Positions 1 through 8,894 of a stretch of DNA of 64,000 bases are shown piece after piece (within the stretch, counting starts at the first letter, position 1; every line of letters starts with the position of its first letter). The notes under the pieces are model-generated. The model was not told where the DNA came from and searched no databases. It worked only from the letters and a program-made list of their open reading frames with translations. The stretch comes from Lysinibacillus sp. JNUCC-52 (GTDB taxonomy: Bacteria > Bacillota > Bacilli > Bacillales_A > Planococcaceae): the NCBI RefSeq assembly GCF_015999545.1, contig NZ_CP065546.1, forward strand, positions 806,001 through 870,000, given 5' to 3'. Both the position numbers and the translations under genes were made by a program.

Positions 1-1647
1 TTGTAAAAAAGTAAGTATACAAATAAATAACAGCAACATCACACTATACTTTAGCGCAAAACGCATCAATTCTGATTCTCTACCGACAAGCCCAACCGCC
101 GCTGCTGCTACTGCGATAGACTGTGGCGATATCATTTTCCCCGTCACTCCTCCTGATGCATTAGCAGCAAGTGCAAGTACAGGTTCCATGCCAACAGATT
201 CAGCAGTTACTTGCTGTAACTTGGCAAATAGTACATTTGAAGATGTATCAGAACCCGTTATAAATACACCTAGCCAGCCTAGTACTGGTGCGAAGAATGG
301 GAACAATACGCCTGTTTTCGCTAACACTAAAGCTAGTGTAGTCATCATTCCAGCAGTATTTGTGACATAAGCATATGCTACTACACTACAAATCGTAATA
401 AGTGGATACTTAATTTCATTTAATGTTTCAACCAATGTTTTGCCCCATTCGTGCCAAGAAACTTTAAAAATAAATTTCGTAACGATTGCTGCTAAAAATA
501 TTGCCGTGCCAGCTGCTCCTATCAGCTCTAGTTTATAAAAAGCAGCTAGTGGTTCCTCTGTAGCGCCATTTAATACTTGATTATGTAAAAGCGGTACTTC
601 TGCTGTAAATGTTACAGCTTGTCCTACTGCATTGATGCCTTTTAAAATGACATTTGTACCGTCATAATTTCCCGTTAAAGCACTTTTGACTACTGGTATT
701 CCCCAACAGGAAATAAAAGCTGTCAAGATAATAAAGGGTGACCAAGATTTTAATATTGTGCCTCCGCTATATGATTTTATTGCCTTTGGATCAGTTGTCG
801 CTTTTAGTTCTGAAGCAAAGCGATAAATCGTTTTAGGCTGCCAAAATTTCATAAAAACAGCTAGTGCAAAGAGCGAAACTAATGCAGATAAAACGTCAGG
901 TAATTCAGGGCCTAAAAAATTCGAACTCAAAAACTGTGTAAGTGAAAATGAGATACCTGACACTAAAATGGCAGGCATTACTTCCCACGCTTTTTTTAAG
1001 CCAGTCATGATTAACACTAAAAAGAATGGAATAAATACTGCCAAAAACGGTAGTTGCCTTCCTACCATTTTTGAAATTTCAAATGCGGCGATACCTGTTG
1101 GCCCTTCCATTGCAGTAATCGGCACACCGATGGCACCGAATGCAACTGGCGCAGTATTAGCAATTAAACAAAGTCCTGCAGCATACAACGGGTTAAAACC
1201 AAGTCCAACTAATAACGCAGCTGATATAGCAACAGGTGCACCAAATCCAGCCGCTCCTTCTAAAAAAGCGCCAAATGAGAATGCTACAAGTAATGCTTGA
1301 ATACGTCGGTCTTCCGTAATAGATAAGACAGAATGACGAATGATATTAAAATTCCCTGTTTTCACCGTGATATTGTATAAGAAAACAGATGTTATAATAA
1401 TCCAGCCGATTGGTAATAGTCCATAAACAGCCCCCTGTGTAGCGGACATGATTGCAGTCCCTACTGGCACTTTAAAAGCAATAGTTACCAAAATTAAAGA
1501 GACAAGCAACGTCGTTACACCAGCCATATAACCTTTCATTTTTTTAATCGCTAACGCCCAGAAAAAATAAAGAATAGGAATAACTGCGACAATTGCAGAC
1601 CAAGCTAAACTACCCCCAACAGCTGTAAAATTTTGTGTAAATGTCAA
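1..1647 (-). CDS. lldP: L-lactate permease, 3' end outside window
   Basis: This gene encodes the L-lactate/proton symporter of the LldP/LctP family, an integral membrane protein that imports lactate for LutABC. The reading frame is open from a TTG at 1647 to base 1 (549 codons, no stop), so the C-terminus lies outside; the family is usually about 530-570 residues, so little is missing. Typical family stretches are visible, such as GAAGFGAPVAISAALLVGLG near residue 110 and ITGSDTSSN near residue 470, among about a dozen hydrophobic segments. The TTG start is preceded by GGGGG eight bases upstream. A sigma-A promoter and a LutR-type operator lie about 230 bases upstream, divergent from lutR. 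Confidence 0.95.
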   Translation of the reverse strand, partial: MTFTQNFTAVGGSLAWSAIVAVIPILYFFWALAIKKMKGYMAGVTTLLVSLILVTIAFKVPVGTAIMSATQGAVYGLLPIGWIIITSVFLYNITVKTGNFNIIRHSVLSITEDRRIQALLVAFSFGAFLEGAAGFGAPVAISAALLVGLGFNPLYAAGLCLIANTAPVAFGAIGVPITAMEGPTGIAAFEISKMVGRQLPFLAVFIPFFLVLIMTGLKKAWEVMPAILVSGISFSLTQFLSSNFLGPELPDVLSALVSLFALAVFMKFWQPKTIYRFASELKATTDPKAIKSYSGGTILKSWSPFIILTAFISCWGIPVVKSALTGNYDGTNVILKGINAVGQAVTFTAEVPLLHNQVLNGATEEPLAAFYKLELIGAAGTAIFLAAIVTKFIFKVSWHEWGKTLVETLNEIKYPLITICSVVAYAYVTNTAGMMTTLALVLAKTGVLFPFFAPVLGWLGVFITGSDTSSNVLFAKLQQVTAESVGMEPVLALAANASGGVTGKMISPQSIAVAAAAVGLVGRESELMRFALKYSVMLLLFICILTFLQ

Positions 1648-1893
1648 GTTACATACCCCCAAATAAAAATTTCCCGCAAATTAATGACTGAAAACAAACA
1701 ACAAACCTCACTTTGTTTCATTGCCGAGTTGCAAGCCAAATGGCTTCCTGCTCACACCTACGCATCGTCAAAACCTTTGTAGAAACTACAAATGAAAGTT
1801 ATCCCTTTAGCAACACCTACTAAATATTACAAAACCATATAATTTTTCTAAGCCCCCCAAACAATAATAGATTAGGTCATCTGATGATTATAT
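1648..1893 (-). other. Long 5' untranslated region of the lactate permease gene
   Basis: The promoter at 1900-1928 predicts a transcript start near 1893, which leaves about 245 untranslated bases before the permease start. The stretch holds a short hairpin (TTTGTAG, three bases, CTACAAA, 1773-1789) and other small dyads. No known riboswitch or T-box was recognised. Confidence 0.4.
1877..1887. promoter_or_regulatory. LutR-type operator at the lactate permease promoter
   Basis: TCATCTGATGA is a perfect 11-bp palindrome, 12 bases downstream of the permease -10 box on the minus strand. The identical sequence recurs at 2934-2944 before lutA. FadR-type GntR repressors such as LutR bind short palindromes of this kind, so this is probably the site by which LutR represses the permease. 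Confidence 0.75.
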
Positions 1894-1899
1894 GATAAA

Positions 1900-1928
1900 A
1901 TTATATTAACTATATTTTAAAAATTCAA
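1900..1928 (-). promoter_or_regulatory. Sigma-A promoter of the lactate permease gene
   Basis: On the minus strand, TTGAAT (1928-1923) and TATAAT (1905-1900) are separated by exactly 17 bases. The LutR-type operator follows the -10 box at once, the geometry expected for repression. Confidence 0.7.
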
Positions 1929-2094
1929 TATTTTTTTAAAATCCTTTTAGCTTAATGAATCAAACCTTAGCGCATAGTTTACATAAACGGACATTTTAAA
2001 CGATTCACTTTTAACAGTGAGTAAAATTCGATTCATCATGTATAATAAAATTATTATGTAGAGCAATCGATTGAGATGAATGAGGTGTAGCTCC

Positions 2095-2814
2095 GTGGAA
2101 TTAAAGAAAATTAAACAAAAAAAAATATATGAAGAAGTATCAGAAATGCTCTATGAAAAAATTCGAGCTGGTGAACTAAAACCAGGAGATCGTCTTGATT
2201 CAGTAGAGCAACTTGCTGAACAATTACAGGTTAGTAGATCTGCCATTCGAGAGGCATTATCCGCCCTAAAAGCGATGGGCTTAATCGAGATCAAACAAGG
2301 TTCTGGGACTTTTGTAAAGAGCACTCCTTCCCAAAAGCTTGAGTTCCCATTTTCAACATTAACTTTAACAAATAAAAAAGATATTTCACACTTATTAAAA
2401 GTTCGAAAAATTATCGAAGTGGGTGCTGCTGCGAGTGCTGCCATCCATCGAACAGAAGAAGATTTACAAGCAATGCTTCGTATTTTAGATGATATGAAAC
2501 TTGCACAAGGTGATGGTGAGCTAGGCGAAAAAGCAGACTTCCAATTTCACGCAGCAATTTCTACTGCCTCTCAAAATCCCCTACTGGCAACAATATTGGA
2601 CCAAATATCTGGATTAATGATTGACACGATGAAAGAAACACGCCGCATTTGGCTATATTCGAAAAAAACAACAAGTGAAAAATTATACGATGAGCATATG
2701 CAAATCTATCTTGCTATTAAGCAACAAAACGAAGAACTAGCAAAGCATGCGATGTCTTCACATTTGAGTAACGTCGAAGAAGTTTTAATGCAATACTTTG
2801 AAACAAATTATTAA
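2095..2814 (+). CDS. lutR: LutR, FadR-family (GntR) transcriptional regulator
   Basis: A 239-residue GntR repressor of the FadR subfamily, the expected lactate-responsive regulator of lutABC and lldP. The N-terminal winged helix (about residues 8-75) carries LKPGDRLDSVEQLAEQLQVS and the recognition helix RSAIREALSALKAMGLI; the C-terminal half is the helical FCD ligand-binding domain with the usual metal-type His residues (HAAISTASQNP, DEHMQIY, MSSHLSNV). A GTG at 2095 is chosen because GAGGTG lies eight bases before it; an ATG at 2080 would have no such site. It is divergent from the permease and upstream of lutABC, with a copy of TCATCTGATGA in front of each target. Confidence 0.93.
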   Translation: MELKKIKQKKIYEEVSEMLYEKIRAGELKPGDRLDSVEQLAEQLQVSRSAIREALSALKAMGLIEIKQGSGTFVKSTPSQKLEFPFSTLTLTNKKDISHLLKVRKIIEVGAAASAAIHRTEEDLQAMLRILDDMKLAQGDGELGEKADFQFHAAISTASQNPLLATILDQISGLMIDTMKETRRIWLYSKKTTSEKLYDEHMQIYLAIKQQNEELAKHAMSSHLSNVEEVLMQYFETNY

Positions 2815-2821
2815 AATAAAT

Positions 2822-2859
2822 GTAGCTATCTAAACATTCTGGGTAGCTACTATTTTTTT
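2822..2859 (+). terminator. Rho-independent terminator after lutR
   Basis: GTAGCTA (2822-2828) pairs with TAGCTAC (2844-2850) and is followed by TATTTTTTT. It separates lutR from the lutABC promoter. Confidence 0.8.
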
Positions 2860-2896
2860 GAAAATTTGAAATTAACACTTTCAACCATCCAAAAGG

Positions 2897-2945
2897 TTGT
2901 AGTATTATTAAAACAATCTATTTACATACCAAGTCATCTGATGAC
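2897..2945 (+). promoter_or_regulatory. lutABC promoter with LutR operator
   Basis: TTGTAG (2897-2902) and TATTTA (2919-2924), 16 bases apart, form a plausible weak sigma-A promoter. Nine bases after the -10 is GTCATCTGATGAC (2933-2945), a perfect 13-bp palindrome with the same core as at the permease promoter. Binding here would block initiation. Confidence 0.65.
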
Positions 2946-2995
2946 CAGTTGATTAATTATTGGAATAGGAAATTATCACATAAGGAGTGATGAGC

Positions 2996-3712
2996 ATGAA
3001 AGTAACACTATTTGCAACTTGTTTAGTGGAAATGTTTCAAGGTGATGTAGGAAAGGCTGTCGTAGAAGTTTTAGAAAGACTCGGCTGTGACATCGACTTT
3101 CCAGAAAATCAAATTTGCTGTGGACAGCCTGCCTACAATAGTGGCTACGTACAAGAATCTAAAAATGCAATGAAAAAAATGATTAAAGCTTTTGAACATG
3201 CAGAATATGTTGTTTCCCCTTCTGGCTCTTGTGCCTATATGTTTAAAGAATATCCTGAAGTTTTTAAAGGTGATCCTATTTGGGAACCTAAAGCGCAGGC
3301 ATTAGCAAATAAAACGTACGAGTTCACTGAATTTATTGTCGATGTTTTACAAATTGAAGATGTTGGTGCCCATTTAGAAGGTAAGGCTACATTTCACACT
3401 TCTTGCCATATGACGAGATTGCTTGGTGTGAAAGAAGCCCCTATCAAATTATTAGGGCATGTGAAAGGCTTACAATATGTTGAGCTTCCAGGAAAAGAGC
3501 GCTGTTGCGGTTTTGGTGGCACATTTTCAGTAAAGATGGGCAATATTTCTGGAGAAATGGTCAGTGAAAAAGTACAAAACGTAGAAGAAACGGAAGCAGA
3601 TATTTTAATCGGTGCTGATGCTGGCTGTTTAATCAATATCGGCGGTCGAATTGAAAGACAAGGAAAACCAATTAAAGTGATGCATATTGCGGAAGTGCTA
3701 AACTGCCGATAA
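2996..3712 (+). CDS. lutA: LutA, lactate utilization iron-sulfur protein
   Basis: First of three proteins that together oxidise L-lactate to pyruvate in Bacillus-type bacteria. It is 238 residues, the length of B. subtilis LutA, and has the two cysteine-rich CCG domains of the family: C41-C42-G43 ([11 protein letters not shown]) and C170-C171-G172 (CCGFGGTF), plus Cys9, Cys79 and Cys137 at conserved places. The ATG at 2996 is chosen because AAGGAG lies eight bases before it; GTG and ATG codons at 2987 and 2990 overlap that ribosome site. It starts the lutABC operon; lutB follows after 24 bases. Confidence 0.95.
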   Translation: MKVTLFATCLVEMFQGDVGKAVVEVLERLGCDIDFPENQICCGQPAYNSGYVQESKNAMKKMIKAFEHAEYVVSPSGSCAYMFKEYPEVFKGDPIWEPKAQALANKTYEFTEFIVDVLQIEDVGAHLEGKATFHTSCHMTRLLGVKEAPIKLLGHVKGLQYVELPGKERCCGFGGTFSVKMGNISGEMVSEKVQNVEETEADILIGADAGCLINIGGRIERQGKPIKVMHIAEVLNCR

Positions 3713-3736
3713 TTGCACTTAAAGGAGGATAACCGT

Positions 3737-5164
3737 ATGGCAATGAAAACAAGCGATGATCGGTTTAACCAGCGCGTAACAAAAGAGCTAGAAAATACAT
3801 TTATGCGTGGCGCGGTATCAAGTGCGCAAGAACGCTTTCAAACACGTCGTTTAAAACAAGCAGATGAGCTTGGGCACTGGGAAGAATGGCGGTCCCATGG
3901 CGAGGAAATTCGTCAACATGTACTTGCCAATCTAGACTATTACTTATTTCAACTCAGTGAAAATGTAGCAAAGCGTGGTGGACATGTATATTTCGCTAAA
4001 ACGGCTGAAGAAGCAACAACCTATATCCAACAAATTGCAATAGAAAAGCAAGCCAAAAAGATTGTAAAATCGAAATCAATGGTAACAGAAGAAATTAATT
4101 TAAACCCAGCCCTTGAACAACTCGGCTGTGAAGTAATTGAAACAGACCTTGGTGAATATATTTTGCAAGTTGGAGATCATGAACCGCCATCTCATATCGT
4201 CGTACCTGCATTGCATAAAAATAAAGAACAAATTCGTGATATCTTTAAAGAAAAACAAGGCTATGACAAAACAGCTAAACCAGAAGAACTCGCACTGTAT
4301 GTTCGTGAAAAACTGCGCAACGAGTACTTAACAGCAGATATTGGTATTACTGGCTGTAACTTTGCCATCGCAGAAAGTGGCTCTATTACGCTCGTTACAA
4401 ATGAAGGAAATGCTGACTTAGTAACGGCTTTACCTAAAACGCAAATTACAGTTATGGGAATGGAACGTATTGTACCAACATTTGAGGAAATGGAAGTGCT
4501 TGTAAGTTTATTAACAAGAAGTGCTGTTGGGCAAAAGCTGACAAGTTATATTACAACGTTAACAGGTGTAAAAGATGAGGGCGATACAGATGGACCTGAA
4601 GAATTCCATTTAGTCATTGTCGACAATGGCCGCTCTAATATTTTAGGTGGTGAATTCCAGCCTATACTGCAATGCATTCGTTGTGCAGCATGTATCAACG
4701 CCTGTCCTGTATACCGCCACGTTGGGGGGCATAGCTATGGTTCGATATACTCTGGACCCGTCGGCGTCGTACTATCACCACTTTTGGGAGGTTATGATGA
4801 TTTCAAGGAGTTACCATATGCATCTACTTTATGCGGTGCTTGTACAGATGCTTGCCCTGTCAAAATCCCATTGCATCAGCTAATACATCGACACCGTCAG
4901 GTTATTGTTGAAAATGAAGGGAAAGCTCCAGTGTCTGAAAAGCTCCTCATGAAGGCATTCGGCTTAGGTGCTTCTTCCCCTACTTTATACAAGATGGCGA
5001 CGAAAATGGCATCCCCAGCGATGTCGCCTTTTACAAAGGATAATAAAATTTCAAACGGTCCTGGGCCATTAAAGGCATGGACCGAAGCTAGGGATTTCCC
5101 TGCACCGAATAAGGAGAACTTCCGTAGCTGGTTTAACAGCCGTACGAAAGGAGAGTCTGAATAA
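3737..5164 (+). CDS. lutB: LutB, lactate utilization 4Fe-4S protein
   Basis: The large iron-sulfur subunit of the LutABC lactate oxidation system, 475 residues as in B. subtilis. The N-terminal LUD domain (about 60-300) includes [25 protein letters not shown], and two ferredoxin-like 4Fe-4S motifs follow: [12 protein letters not shown] near residue 313 and CGACTDACP near residue 365. The ATG at 3737 has AAAGGAGG nine bases upstream; an in-frame TTG at 3713 is upstream of that ribosome site and is rejected. Its TAA stop overlaps the ATG of lutC by one base (TAATG), indicating coupled translation. Confidence 0.96.
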   Translation: MAMKTSDDRFNQRVTKELENTFMRGAVSSAQERFQTRRLKQADELGHWEEWRSHGEEIRQHVLANLDYYLFQLSENVAKRGGHVYFAKTAEEATTYIQQIAIEKQAKKIVKSKSMVTEEINLNPALEQLGCEVIETDLGEYILQVGDHEPPSHIVVPALHKNKEQIRDIFKEKQGYDKTAKPEELALYVREKLRNEYLTADIGITGCNFAIAESGSITLVTNEGNADLVTALPKTQITVMGMERIVPTFEEMEVLVSLLTRSAVGQKLTSYITTLTGVKDEGDTDGPEEFHLVIVDNGRSNILGGEFQPILQCIRCAACINACPVYRHVGGHSYGSIYSGPVGVVLSPLLGGYDDFKELPYASTLCGACTDACPVKIPLHQLIHRHRQVIVENEGKAPVSEKLLMKAFGLGASSPTLYKMATKMASPAMSPFTKDNKISNGPGPLKAWTEARDFPAPNKENFRSWFNSRTKGESE

Positions 5165-5880
5165 TGGCAGGAAGTATTCTAAATCGAGAAACATTTTTAT
5201 CTACTATCGCCAAGCAACTCGGACGAGCACCAAAAACAGAAATAGTGAAGCCAATTTGGCAATATCAACCTCAAGACCGTGTTTTAAAAGATGCTACTAA
5301 GGATGATTTAGTAGTCGTGTTAGAGGCGCAATGTAAAAATATTAATACAAATATGGTCATTACTAATACAGCGAATCTAGCTACTGATCTCCAAGCAGTT
5401 ATAGATATCTACGGCGGTCACTCTGTCATCACATGGCAAGACGAACGCTTTGAAGGCTATGGATTAACACATTTAATGCAAACTCAATGGCCACAATCAA
5501 ATATCCAGCTTTATGTATGGAATGAGACACAGCCAGAGGAAAATATTCGACAAGCGGAAAAAGCAAACATCGGTATAACTATTAGTGAGATGACATTAGC
5601 TGAATCTGGTACCGCTGTGCTATTTAGTGATAAGCATAAAGGAAGATCAGTTAGCTTTTTACCCGAAAAGTCGATTATTTTAATTCCTAAAAGTACAATC
5701 GTGCCACGCATTACTCAAGCAGCTCGATGGATTAGCAAAAAAGTACAAAATGGCGAACATATTGCTTCATGTATTAATTTTATTACGGGGCCAAGTAATT
5801 CTGCAGATATCGAAATGATTCCTGTCGTCGGTGTCCATGGCCCAATTAAAGCAACTTATATCGTTATCGAGGATCAATAA
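5164..5880 (+). CDS. lutC: LutC, lactate utilization LUD-domain protein
   Basis: Third subunit of the lactate utilization system, 238 residues, a single LUD domain. Conserved stretches include ISEMTLAESGTAVLFSDKHKG (residues about 139-159) and the PKSTIVPRI strand, matching LutC/YkgG proteins. Its role is needed for growth on lactate, though its exact chemistry is less clear than that of the iron-sulfur subunits. The start codon overlaps the lutB stop. A long perfect hairpin (5888-5919) follows the stop. Confidence 0.95.
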   Translation: MAGSILNRETFLSTIAKQLGRAPKTEIVKPIWQYQPQDRVLKDATKDDLVVVLEAQCKNINTNMVITNTANLATDLQAVIDIYGGHSVITWQDERFEGYGLTHLMQTQWPQSNIQLYVWNETQPEENIRQAEKANIGITISEMTLAESGTAVLFSDKHKGRSVSFLPEKSIILIPKSTIVPRITQAARWISKKVQNGEHIASCINFITGPSNSADIEMIPVVGVHGPIKATYIVIEDQ

Positions 5881-5887
5881 ACATCTG

Positions 5888-5919
5888 ACAGGCATGCACG
5901 GGAAACGATGCATGCCTGT
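5888..5919 (+). terminator. Strong hairpin after lutC
   Basis: ACAGGCATGCA (5888-5898) and TGCATGCCTGT (5909-5919) form a perfect 11-bp stem with a 10-base loop. The downstream bases are only moderately T-rich, so it may end or merely stabilise the lutABC transcript. A second dyad, CTAGCG-ATTT-CGCTAG, lies at 5954-5969 between lutC and the convergent MFS gene. Confidence 0.6.
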
Positions 5920-6051
5920 TATTATGATGAAATTTATATTATGGCAAATAGAGCTAGCGATTTCGCTAGTCAAAATATTGTAATTGACAGGAAATCCTGC
6001 ACTAGCGCCAATAAAGCCCGCTTCCGCTAGTTGCATACGCCCTACTTGTAA

Positions 6052-7338
6052 TTAGTTTGCTACTCTTTCTGCCAACGTCGTATCATCGTAAAATTCTGGA
6101 TGCGCTTGTTTTAAGACAGCCTTGCGTAGTAAGACAAGTGTCATTACGACAATAATTGCACTTGTGACAAGTAAAATACCAGTTGCTGGTAACCTATCGT
6201 ACAATATACCATAAATGAGCATACCAATTGGCATCATCGACATAGCCATCGTTTCCATTAGGCCAACTACTCGACCTCGATACTCCTCCGAAATAAGCTT
6301 TTGCATAAAAACACCTAGTGGCATATTTACACCCATCTCAAAAACAGCAAAGATAAAATATAATCCTATATAATAGCCAACAATCATGGAATATGAAAGA
6401 TTTGTCACTAAAGGGATTACCGCAAATGCTAAGCTACTTGATAGCAACAATAAACTAATTTTAGAAAAACGAAGTGGTATTTTAATTTCTGCACGTGTTG
6501 CAAAATAGATGGAAGCTACTAGCATGCCCAGTGCACCTGAAGCTTCGATAAAGCCAAAATGAGTAGAATCGATCTTCAGTAATTCAATAATCACATACGT
6601 TCCACCAACTACGATTGCAGAGAAAAATAAATTTATCCATAGTGATAGCCACATTACTACTGTAATGACTTTATGTTGCTTAATATAGCTAAATCCACTC
6701 ACAAGCCCTTTCCATATCTTTTCGGTTTTAGCGTTTTCCCCTATTGTACTGTACAATTTAAAATTCATCGTTGCCTCTAAGCAAAAGGCAATCATGTAGG
6801 CTATCATATGCACAATTAAAAAAACTTTCATTGAAAAAAATCCATACATCATCCCACCGATAACTGGCCCCCCAATCGCTGCTACGGACATTGACATTTG
6901 ATTAAATGACATTGCACGTTGTAAACGTTCTGGATTGACAAGAATCGCGATAGAAGAAGTAAATGTTATGCCTGAAAATGCAGAACAGAGCGTATACAAT
7001 ACTGTTGTCACATATATCGCATTGACGGACATACCAAATATTTCAGTATATAGTAGTAAACCTGCCATCGTCAAAATCGTCCCAGCTTGCGCTAATAATA
7101 TTGTTCGTTTTTTCGAAAAATTATCGGCTACATACCCAGCTAATGGTGCTACTAGTGCTCTTGGGAGTATGGAACAAATCATATTTGTTGCAAAGCTTGT
7201 GGCAGAACCTGTCATGGCTAAAATATACAAACTAATACCAAAGGACAACACATGTGAACCTAACATTGCAATCATTTTACTTGCTGTAAACGTCCACAAA
7301 TGATAGGTCGCCTTTTTATATTTTGCTGCTTCATCCAA
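6052..7338 (-). CDS. MFS transporter, probable drug or siderophore-type exporter
   Basis: A 428-residue major facilitator with twelve hydrophobic segments. The loop after helix 2 reads GYVADNFSKKRTI, the GxxxDRxxRR-like motif of the MFS_3/EntS-like group that includes multidrug and siderophore exporters; the substrate cannot be read from the sequence. CCCCTCC at 7345-7351 (GGAGGGG on the coding strand) falls six bases before a TTG at 7338, so that start is preferred over an ATG at 7353 which overlaps the ribosome site. It is divergent from an Xre-type regulator, and its promoter is bracketed by two AT-rich palindromes, suggesting local control. Confidence 0.85.
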   Translation of the reverse strand: MDEAAKYKKATYHLWTFTASKMIAMLGSHVLSFGISLYILAMTGSATSFATNMICSILPRALVAPLAGYVADNFSKKRTILLAQAGTILTMAGLLLYTEIFGMSVNAIYVTTVLYTLCSAFSGITFTSSIAILVNPERLQRAMSFNQMSMSVAAIGGPVIGGMMYGFFSMKVFLIVHMIAYMIAFCLEATMNFKLYSTIGENAKTEKIWKGLVSGFSYIKQHKVITVVMWLSLWINLFFSAIVVGGTYVIIELLKIDSTHFGFIEASGALGMLVASIYFATRAEIKIPLRFSKISLLLLSSSLAFAVIPLVTNLSYSMIVGYYIGLYFIFAVFEMGVNMPLGVFMQKLISEEYRGRVVGLMETMAMSMMPIGMLIYGILYDRLPATGILLVTSAIIVVMTLVLLRKAVLKQAHPEFYDDTTLAERVAN

Positions 7339-7372
7339 CAAAATCCCCTCCATATTTCAATTTAATTTAAAA

Positions 7373-7445
7373 GTTTAATTTTATTAAACAAAAATATACC
7401 ACATTATTTCCTTTTCATGCAACAAAAAGTTTAATATAATTAAAT
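7373..7445. promoter_or_regulatory. MFS promoter flanked by two palindromic operators
   Basis: On the minus strand TTGCAT (7422-7417) and TATATT (7398-7393), 18 bases apart, form the exporter promoter. GTTTAAT-TTT-ATTAAAC (7373-7389) is a perfect palindrome just after the -10; a second copy with one mismatch, GTTTAAT-ATA-ATTAAAT (7429-7445), sits just upstream of the -35. The centres are 56 bp apart. The obvious candidate binder is the Xre protein encoded next door. Confidence 0.6.
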
Positions 7446-7553
7446 AAATCATAAATTTCATTGTCACCCTGACGCTGTTAGTCGTTTTGGAAAATGTATA
7501 GACTTTGTGAAGAATAGTTATTATTGTTAATAGTGGAGAAAGGAGGCGAGGAA

Positions 7554-8798
7554 GTGGACTCTTTAGGCATGCGAATTCGCAAATTACGAAAAGAAAAAAA
7601 ATTAACATTAGAGGCTCTTGCTGCCGATCGTCTAACTAAAGGTATGCTAAGCCAAATAGAAAATGATAAAGCGAAGCCATCTATGGAAAGCTTAGACTAT
7701 ATTGCGGAACGACTTGGCGTGAAAGCAAGTGAATTACTTGAACAAGTAGCATCTTCTGATATCCGTCATCTTTTAGAGCAAGTAGAAGCTATGTTTGCCG
7801 AGGCCGAGCTTGGTGATGCAAAGCATCATCAGCACCTCGTAGATATCATTCACCCGTACATAGACGATTTACCTCTTAGCTATGAAGCTGGGCGATTATT
7901 ATATATTTATGCAAATGCGCAGTATGTGGCTGGTCTCACAACATGGGAGCAACCGCTACAACAAGCACGCCAAATATTTAAAGAAATCAATTTGTGGAGC
8001 CATTGGTTTAAAACCTATATGCTGCAGCTCGGTATTCTATCAGAAAATCGTCGATATGATGAAGCTTATCATTGTATTTTACAAGTGAAGGCAGAAATCG
8101 ACCTTGAAAACTATCAGCTAGATTCTCGTGATACGGGAAAATTGGCTTATTATATTAGCATTTTTCAGTTAGCCATTGGTGAGCATGAAGCGGGTAAAAA
8201 ATTAATTAACGAAACCATTGAACACGCGCATCAAAACCAATTGTTTTATCATATTGATGACTTATATCGTATTGGTTCCTATTGCGCCATGATTGATGGT
8301 GACTTTGAGCAGGCAGATCAAATGATGATGAAGTTGGAGCAGTATCGTATTTTCGTTGAACAAGCTGATGTCGATGCTTTTATATACGTCTTAAAAGCAC
8401 ATTATTATAACAATTATAAACAGGAATATGAGCAAGCTTTAGTTGAAATTGAACAATTACATGCACTTACAAGTTCAACAAAAATAGATAAAAATTTCTA
8501 TTACGCTGAAAAAGGAAAATCATTGTATTTACTTGGTCGCTATTCAGAAGCACTTGCCGCATTTAATCATTTAAAAGAGATTCCCATTTTAATTGTGCAT
8601 CCATATGATTTACTGAGTATGAATGAATGTTTCTCCTATAAAGCGCTTTGCTACGCTCAGTTTGGAGAGTTAACAACGGCTTACGAAATTGCCAAAACTG
8701 CATATATGGATTCGAAAGGTTTAATCGACCTACCTTATAAACAAAAAATTGAGGAAACGTATTTTAAAATTAAAGCACAAATCGATTCTAGACAATAG
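7554..8798 (+). CDS. Xre-family regulator with TPR-like C-terminal domain
   Basis: A 414-residue regulator with an N-terminal Xre/Cro helix-turn-helix (about residues 7-62, IRKLRKEKKLTLEAL then GMLSQIENDKAKPS) and a long helical tail with tetratricopeptide-like repeats, for example KGKSLYLLGRYSEALAAFNH. This layout is that of PlcR/NprR/Rgg-like and related regulators, some of which sense peptides; no peptide gene is visible next to it. GTG at 7554 is preceded by AGGAGG seven bases upstream; an upstream TTG at 7524 is not supported. It lies divergent from the MFS exporter and probably controls it through the paired palindromes at 7373-7445. Confidence 0.85.
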   Translation: MDSLGMRIRKLRKEKKLTLEALAADRLTKGMLSQIENDKAKPSMESLDYIAERLGVKASELLEQVASSDIRHLLEQVEAMFAEAELGDAKHHQHLVDIIHPYIDDLPLSYEAGRLLYIYANAQYVAGLTTWEQPLQQARQIFKEINLWSHWFKTYMLQLGILSENRRYDEAYHCILQVKAEIDLENYQLDSRDTGKLAYYISIFQLAIGEHEAGKKLINETIEHAHQNQLFYHIDDLYRIGSYCAMIDGDFEQADQMMMKLEQYRIFVEQADVDAFIYVLKAHYYNNYKQEYEQALVEIEQLHALTSSTKIDKNFYYAEKGKSLYLLGRYSEALAAFNHLKEIPILIVHPYDLLSMNECFSYKALCYAQFGELTTAYEIAKTAYMDSKGLIDLPYKQKIEETYFKIKAQIDSRQ

Positions 8799-8858
8799 AT
8801 TAAAGAACCTGTGAAAGTGCGGAATGCTGCTACGGATGGATGCTTTCGTCTACACGTT

Positions 8859-8892
8859 AAAAGGACTTGTAGATTACTCTACAAGTCCTTTT
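8859..8892. terminator. Bidirectional terminator between the Xre regulator and rarD
   Basis: AAAAGGACTTGTAGA (8859-8873) pairs perfectly with TCTACAAGTCCTTTT (8878-8892) around a 4-base loop. With T-runs on both sides it can serve both convergent genes. Confidence 0.85.
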
Positions 8893-8894
8893 CA

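Noticed and set aside
968..1300. Plus-strand frame opposite the lactate permease
   Set aside because: It is a shadow of the permease gene on the other strand, with no start signal.
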